From: an uncultured Bacilli bacterium
GTDB lineage: Bacteria > Bacillota_I > Bacilli_A > RF39 > UBA660
Direction of reading: 5' to 3'
DNA: 46,090 nt
Assembly: GCA_934098385.1 (NCBI GenBank)
Contig: CAKOOJ010000008.1
Span: 1 to 46,090, forward strand
The notes under the pieces are model-generated. The model had not been told where the DNA came from. It ran no database searches and was given only the letters and a program-made list of their open reading frames with translations. Of this stretch, positions 42,466 through 46,090 are shown piece after piece (within the stretch, counting starts at the first letter, position 1; each line of letters opens with the position of its first letter). The translations under genes were made by a program, and so were the position numbers.

Positions 42466-44730
42466 ATGAATACAAATAAAAAAGATGTTAATGATTATTT
42501 TAAATATTTAAAATTATATTATATTGCATTAGCAAAAAAAAGAAAAAAAGAATTAGAAGAAAAGAAAAAACAAGAAGAAAACGAATTATATAAAAAGAGA
42601 AAAAAAGAAGAACTTTTACTTAATAATAAAAGAAAAAAAGTAGTAAATAAGAAGCCTATCGCTATTAAAACAAAAGATACTAAGGAAGAAGTTAAATCTA
42701 ATAATAATAATTTAAAGAAACCTAGAATTGTTGGAATTAAAGATAATAATAAGAATTTAGAAGAATTAAAAAAGAAACAACAAGAAAAATTAATGAATGA
42801 TATTAAACAAAAAAAATTAGAAGAAGAAAAAAAGAAAAAAGAAGAAGAAAAAAAGAAGGCACAACAAAAGAAAGTTTTAGAAGAAAAGAAGAAAGATGAT
42901 GAAAAGAAAAAATTAGAAGAAGAAAAGAAAAAGAAAGAACAAATAGAAAAAAATAAATTAGAAAATATAAAGAAAAAACAAATAGAGAAAATAAAACAAG
43001 AACAAGAAGAGAAGAAAAAAACAGAGAAAAAAAATATTAAAGACAATATAACAAAAGAACAAGAAAAGTTAAACAATGAGAAAAAAATAAATAATAAGAA
43101 TGTTAAAAATACCAAAGTTGGAACTGACGCTAAAGATAAAGAAAATATTAAAGATAAACAAGAAAATAACAATAAAGATATCAAAAATGACAAAGATATT
43201 AAAAATAATCAAATAAAAGATACAAAGAACAATGTTAAAAAAAATACAGGTAAAGTATCAAATGAAGAAGATAAAAATATTAAAAATCAAAAAGATAAAA
43301 ATAAAGAATTAGAAGAAAGACAAAAAGATAGTAAAAAAGATGTAAAAGTTACAGAAGATAAGAAAAAAGATAAAAATAAAGAACAAACTAAAGAAAAAAA
43401 TGAAGATAAGAAAAAAATTAGTTCAAAGGATTTAGAAAAAAAAGAACAAGAAAAATATTTAAATGATGGTAAAAAGGAATTTATTACAACAATTAATAAA
43501 AAAATAAAAAAAGATTATGAATCATTACATGATTTAAATATGGAAATACACAGAATAAATCAAGAATTAGAAAATACTAAAGATATTAATGATATCAATA
43601 AACTTTATGAAAGAGCTAATAAGAATAGTAAAGAAATAAATAATATTATCGAAAGAATTAATATGATTAAAGATGGAAATATTATTAATATAGCTTTTGG
43701 CTTATCTAAAAAACAACCAAAATATTTAAAAGATTATATAGATACTTTAAAGAAAGAAAGTAATAATACTAAATATTTAAAAGAATTATATCCAGAATTT
43801 AAAGACAAATTAGATTACACTAATACAGTAAATGAAATAAATAAAGAAACTAATATATTATTAACTAATATAAATAATAAAAAAAATACAAATAATGAAT
43901 TAGATAATAAAAAAGAAGAAAATAATAAAGATATGACAGATTTTAATAATAAATTATTTAAATTTAGAGATAAATTATTAACTCTACAAATGTCAATATC
44001 TAACTATTCAAATAAAGTAAAAAATATAACACCTAAAGAAGTTGTAGAAAATAAATATTATTTAGGTAACATGGAAATAAAAAATAATGGTGAACTAAAA
44101 AAAATTGCTATTAATTATGCTAAACAAACAAATAATAACAATATAGAAGAAGTATATAATAAATTAAGAAGTCAAATAAAAGTCGTAAGTACTACAAATA
44201 TAGTACCAAGCAATGATTATAAAGTAAGTTTATTACAAGAAAAATCTAAGTTAATATCTACTAAAAAAGATATATTATCTACATTAAATGAAGTTAGATT
44301 ATTTAAAGAAGAATTTAATAATGAATTTAATGATTATTTAGATAGTAATGAGTTTTATAATTATTATTTAGAAATAGAAAGTATTGAAAATAAATTAGTT
44401 AGAGAAGAAGAAAAATCTAATTTATTAAACAGTCAAATAGATACTACTATATTAGAAAATGATAAGAAAATAGCAGAAATAGAAAAAATAGATTTAGAAA
44501 ATAAAAAGAAAAAAGAAGAAGAAAAAAAGAAGAAAGAAGAAACTAAACAACAACAAAATTCTATACAAAATAACAATCAATTAAATAATCAAAACAATAA
44601 TCAGTTAAATAATCAAAATAATAAGCAAATGAATAATGATTTATATGAACAATATATGAATATGTATTCTACTTACATGATGAGTAACGAATATGAAGAA
44701 GAAGAAAAAACAAGAGGTCGTTCAAGATAA
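42466..44730 (+). CDS. Large Lys/Glu-rich coiled-coil protein
   Basis: 754 residues of unknown family. About 1-340 is extreme low complexity of KKKEEEK and NKK runs, predicted as long charged helices. About 340-690 is more normal helical sequence (DYESLHDLNMEIHRINQELE and similar heptads). The tail has an Asn/Gln-rich repeat (NNQLNNQNNNQLNNQ) and ends YEEEEKTRGRSR. No signal peptide or membrane segment, so it is cytosolic, possibly a filament, scaffold or nucleoid-associated protein. The long Ser/Phe-rich frame on the other strand is a shadow. It has a good promoter and converges on the variable surface gene, sharing its terminator. Confidence 0.8.
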   Translation: MNTNKKDVNDYFKYLKLYYIALAKKRKKELEEKKKQEENELYKKRKKEELLLNNKRKKVVNKKPIAIKTKDTKEEVKSNNNNLKKPRIVGIKDNNKNLEELKKKQQEKLMNDIKQKKLEEEKKKKEEEKKKAQQKKVLEEKKKDDEKKKLEEEKKKKEQIEKNKLENIKKKQIEKIKQEQEEKKKTEKKNIKDNITKEQEKLNNEKKINNKNVKNTKVGTDAKDKENIKDKQENNNKDIKNDKDIKNNQIKDTKNNVKKNTGKVSNEEDKNIKNQKDKNKELEERQKDSKKDVKVTEDKKKDKNKEQTKEKNEDKKKISSKDLEKKEQEKYLNDGKKEFITTINKKIKKDYESLHDLNMEIHRINQELENTKDINDINKLYERANKNSKEINNIIERINMIKDGNIINIAFGLSKKQPKYLKDYIDTLKKESNNTKYLKELYPEFKDKLDYTNTVNEINKETNILLTNINNKKNTNNELDNKKEENNKDMTDFNNKLFKFRDKLLTLQMSISNYSNKVKNITPKEVVENKYYLGNMEIKNNGELKKIAINYAKQTNNNNIEEVYNKLRSQIKVVSTTNIVPSNDYKVSLLQEKSKLISTKKDILSTLNEVRLFKEEFNNEFNDYLDSNEFYNYYLEIESIENKLVREEEKSNLLNSQIDTTILENDKKIAEIEKIDLENKKKKEEEKKKKEETKQQQNSIQNNNQLNNQNNNQLNNQNNKQMNNDLYEQYMNMYSTYMMSNEYEEEEKTRGRSR

Positions 44731-44742
44731 GCCTCTTGTTTT
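44713..44742. terminator. Bidirectional terminator at the convergent junction
   Basis: ACAAGAGG (about 44710-44717) pairs with CCTCTTGT (about 44732-44739), then T residues. It overlaps the end of the Lys/Glu-rich gene and lies just past the stop at 44741. Edges are approximate. Confidence 0.65.
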
Positions 44743-46090
44743 ATTTTACAATGTATGGATTTTGTTGTGTGCCATCTCCGCTTGAAATTCGAATATTTGA
44801 TAAGAGTGTCACTGCGGGACGAGAGTATAAGCGGTAGTTGCTGCCGTTCACATAGTTGACAAAAAGCACACCACCATCGTAAAGGTTAAACGCGAAATCG
44901 CTACCAAGCTCAGCGTTATAGTTGCTAGGAGAAAGCCCCCACCAATATAAACTTTTACTTTTTGCATAATTATTCATTAGATAATGAGTATAATTAGTTG
45001 AACCAGTCGCACCCGCAAATGACATTTCATCTGCTGTTAATGTTCCTACATACATATCTGTATTATCTCTATATTTATTTAATTTTGTTCCTGTACAATT
45101 TAATGATGGACATTTATCTGTATATATTCTTTTACCCGCACCATAATACTGATTTCCACTACTATCAGTTGAAGCAACATTATAATCATAACACCAATCA
45201 TCTATTTTTAAATAATCACTTAAAGATTTGCCAGTTCCGATTTTTGTTTCTAGTGTAGTTTGGTAACTCTTTAATGAGTCTCTTAGTCCTCCAGAATAAT
45301 TTAAAAAGTCTGCTTTGTAATTCGAGTCGTAACCAAATGCAATGGCATTTCCATCACTCCAATTGCCAGTATATGATGAATTATCACATTCAGCACTTCT
45401 ATCTTCTAATATTAATTTTGTAGAACCATCGCCTTCAATTCTTACAATCTTCCAACACATTCCTGCAAAATTCACATAATTATCTTCTACTCCACCACGA
45501 TAATAATAGGACATTCCATAATCGTCTATAGTTGCACATAATTCTTTTTCTGTAGATTTTTGATCTGCATTTATGTATGCATATTTTATTGTTGATGTTA
45601 TATCAGAAACATTAGTTGATATTTTATATATGCTATATTGATTTTGAGTATTTGATGTAGTAGGTGTACTTGTACTCCATACTGCATATTTTCCTACTAA
45701 ACTACTTGCCATTGATGTTGTATATTTTGCAGTTGCAACTGTTGGATTTACTAAAGTGAATTTACCAGTTGTTTCATCTACTGTATAATCATCTGCATAT
45801 GAAATATAATAATTTGTAGCATTACTCAATGTTGAAGTGAATGATGTTGGGTCTGTTCCTTTTAAATATATAAATGAACTTGTTGCTTGTCCAGGTGTTG
45901 TTATTGGTGTTTCTTGATATATTGTTCTTATTGCATCAGTTGTTGATGCTGCAGTCTTTGCACTATCTATTATAGCAGTTGCCAAAGTATTTGTTCCATA
46001 CGGTTTAAAATTGTTTGGATCTACTATATTTGCTTTTGCACTAAATGTTTTATTCATATCTACACTTTGATCTGTATTTGTTTCTTTATA
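44741..46090 (-). CDS. Surface protein with hypervariable C-terminus (DGR-type target B), 5' end outside window
   Basis: The frame is open from the stop at 44741 to the right edge. An internal ATG at 46057 is not necessarily the start, because eleven further codons upstream have no stop. About 450 residues are visible. The C-terminal half matches target A: YGMSYYYRGGVEDNYVNFAG, CWKIVRIEGDGSTKLIL, TLTADEMSFAGATG, then YWWGLSP...SRPAVTLL and SGDGTQQNPY. Cysteines are more frequent than in target A. Between LSP and SRP, 35 codons are A-poor with many AAC (Asn). The upstream part is Thr/Ser-rich, as in cell-surface proteins. Confidence 0.75.
   Translation of the reverse strand, partial: YKETNTDQSVDMNKTFSAKANIVDPNNFKPYGTNTLATAIIDSAKTAASTTDAIRTIYQETPITTPGQATSSFIYLKGTDPTSFTSTLSNATNYYISYADDYTVDETTGKFTLVNPTVATAKYTTSMASSLVGKYAVWSTSTPTTSNTQNQYSIYKISTNVSDITSTIKYAYINADQKSTEKELCATIDDYGMSYYYRGGVEDNYVNFAGMCWKIVRIEGDGSTKLILEDRSAECDNSSYTGNWSDGNAIAFGYDSNYKADFLNYSGGLRDSLKSYQTTLETKIGTGKSLSDYLKIDDWCYDYNVASTDSSGNQYYGAGKRIYTDKCPSLNCTGTKLNKYRDNTDMYVGTLTADEMSFAGATGSTNYTHYLMNNYAKSKSLYWWGLSPSNYNAELGSDFAFNLYDGGVLFVNYVNGSNYRLYSRPAVTLLSNIRISSGDGTQQNPYIVK
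44822..44926 (-). other. Candidate DGR variable region B
   Basis: 35 codons between YWWGLSP and SRPAV. By hand count 24 A in 105 bases, one codon ends in A (TTA), and seven AAC codons remain, the codon typically mutated in DGR templates. Third bases often match variable region A while first and second bases differ. Confidence 0.65.

Noticed and set aside
42519..43193. Long Ser/Phe-rich leftward frame
   Set aside because: Complement of AAA/GAA-rich codons of the real gene; no RBS or conserved pattern.
1..46090. Use of a mycoplasma-type genetic code, where UGA would encode Trp
   Set aside because: TGA ends genes with overlapping starts (909, 12393) and other genes (39968-39970). Trp is coded by TGG.
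1..46090. DGR reverse transcriptase and template repeat inside the window
   Set aside because: No protein with RT motifs (YxDD) and no second copy of the variable regions was seen, so they must be outside if present.
1..46090. CRISPR array, insertion sequences, prophage
   Set aside because: No spaced direct repeats, no transposase or integrase, and no phage structural genes were found. The 21-bp tandem repeats are coding.

Overview
The window is AT-rich bacterial DNA (about 75-80% A+T by eye), gene-dense on both strands. The gene set is that of a low-GC Firmicute: der, ffh, trpS, rlmN-prpC-prkC-rsgA-rpe, murF, uppP, with RBS of the GGAGG/GGTGA type. TGA is a stop (ATGA overlaps at 909-912 and 12393-12396) and Trp is TGG, so this is code 11 and not Mycoplasma code 4. 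The Lys/Asn/Ile-rich proteins and family-level resemblances recalled from memory suggest an uncultured gut Bacilli/Mollicutes-related lineage (RF39-like). That placement is inference.

Layout. 1-4009: a cut-off small gene, a der / YgjP-like metallopeptidase / trmH-family operon, and a VanZ-RDD membrane fusion. 4089-8253: a small helical protein, a possible secreted peptide, and two tandem leucine-rich-repeat paralogs that were duplicated together with their promoter. 8372-11854: a radical-SAM DNA repair/modification pair plus a divergent GroEL in one operon, behind a palindrome-rich promoter. 11860-13203: a GNAT acetyltransferase and the decayed remains of an AbiE (type IV) toxin-antitoxin module with its operator-like inverted repeat. 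13260-16820: a small membrane protein without a normal start codon, a two-domain LigD (phosphoesterase-polymerase), tRNA-His, trpS and a membrane protein. 16981-24538: an ADP-ribosylglycohydrolase fused to an HExxH domain, a one-chain ABC/FtsX exporter, a membrane-anchored thioredoxin, a lipid flippase of the SpoVB/MurJ type, and ffh. 24600-30109: a membrane protein, a surface protein with a hypervariable C-terminus, a GH31 glycosidase and an Rpn/PD-(D/E)XK protein with 21-bp tandem repeats. 30408-42359: a ThyX-like protein, a HIT protein, the rlmN-to-rpe housekeeping operon, a Sel1-repeat protein, an SDF transporter, uppP with a structured leader, and murF. 42466-46090: a very Lys/Glu-rich coiled-coil protein and a second hypervariable surface protein, cut by the window end.

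The most interesting signal is a pair of short C-terminal stretches (25233-25328 and 44822-44926) in two surface proteins about 20 kb apart. The surrounding genome is A-rich, but the coding strand here is strikingly A-poor (about 16% and 23% A by hand count) and locally GC-rich. 66 of 67 codons end in a base other than A, Asn AAC codons persist in the second, and aligned third bases agree more often than first or second bases. This is the footprint of adenine-directed mutagenic homing by a diversity-generating retroelement (DGR) acting on C-type-lectin/FGE-like domains. I see no reverse transcriptase and no template repeat in the window, so they should lie elsewhere in the genome.

Other points worth a second look are the AbiE remnant, the duplicated LRR genes with an operator-like palindrome between -35 and -10, the ADP-ribosylglycohydrolase-HExxH fusion, a possible structured RNA or attenuator before uppP, and a gene apparently starting on AUA.
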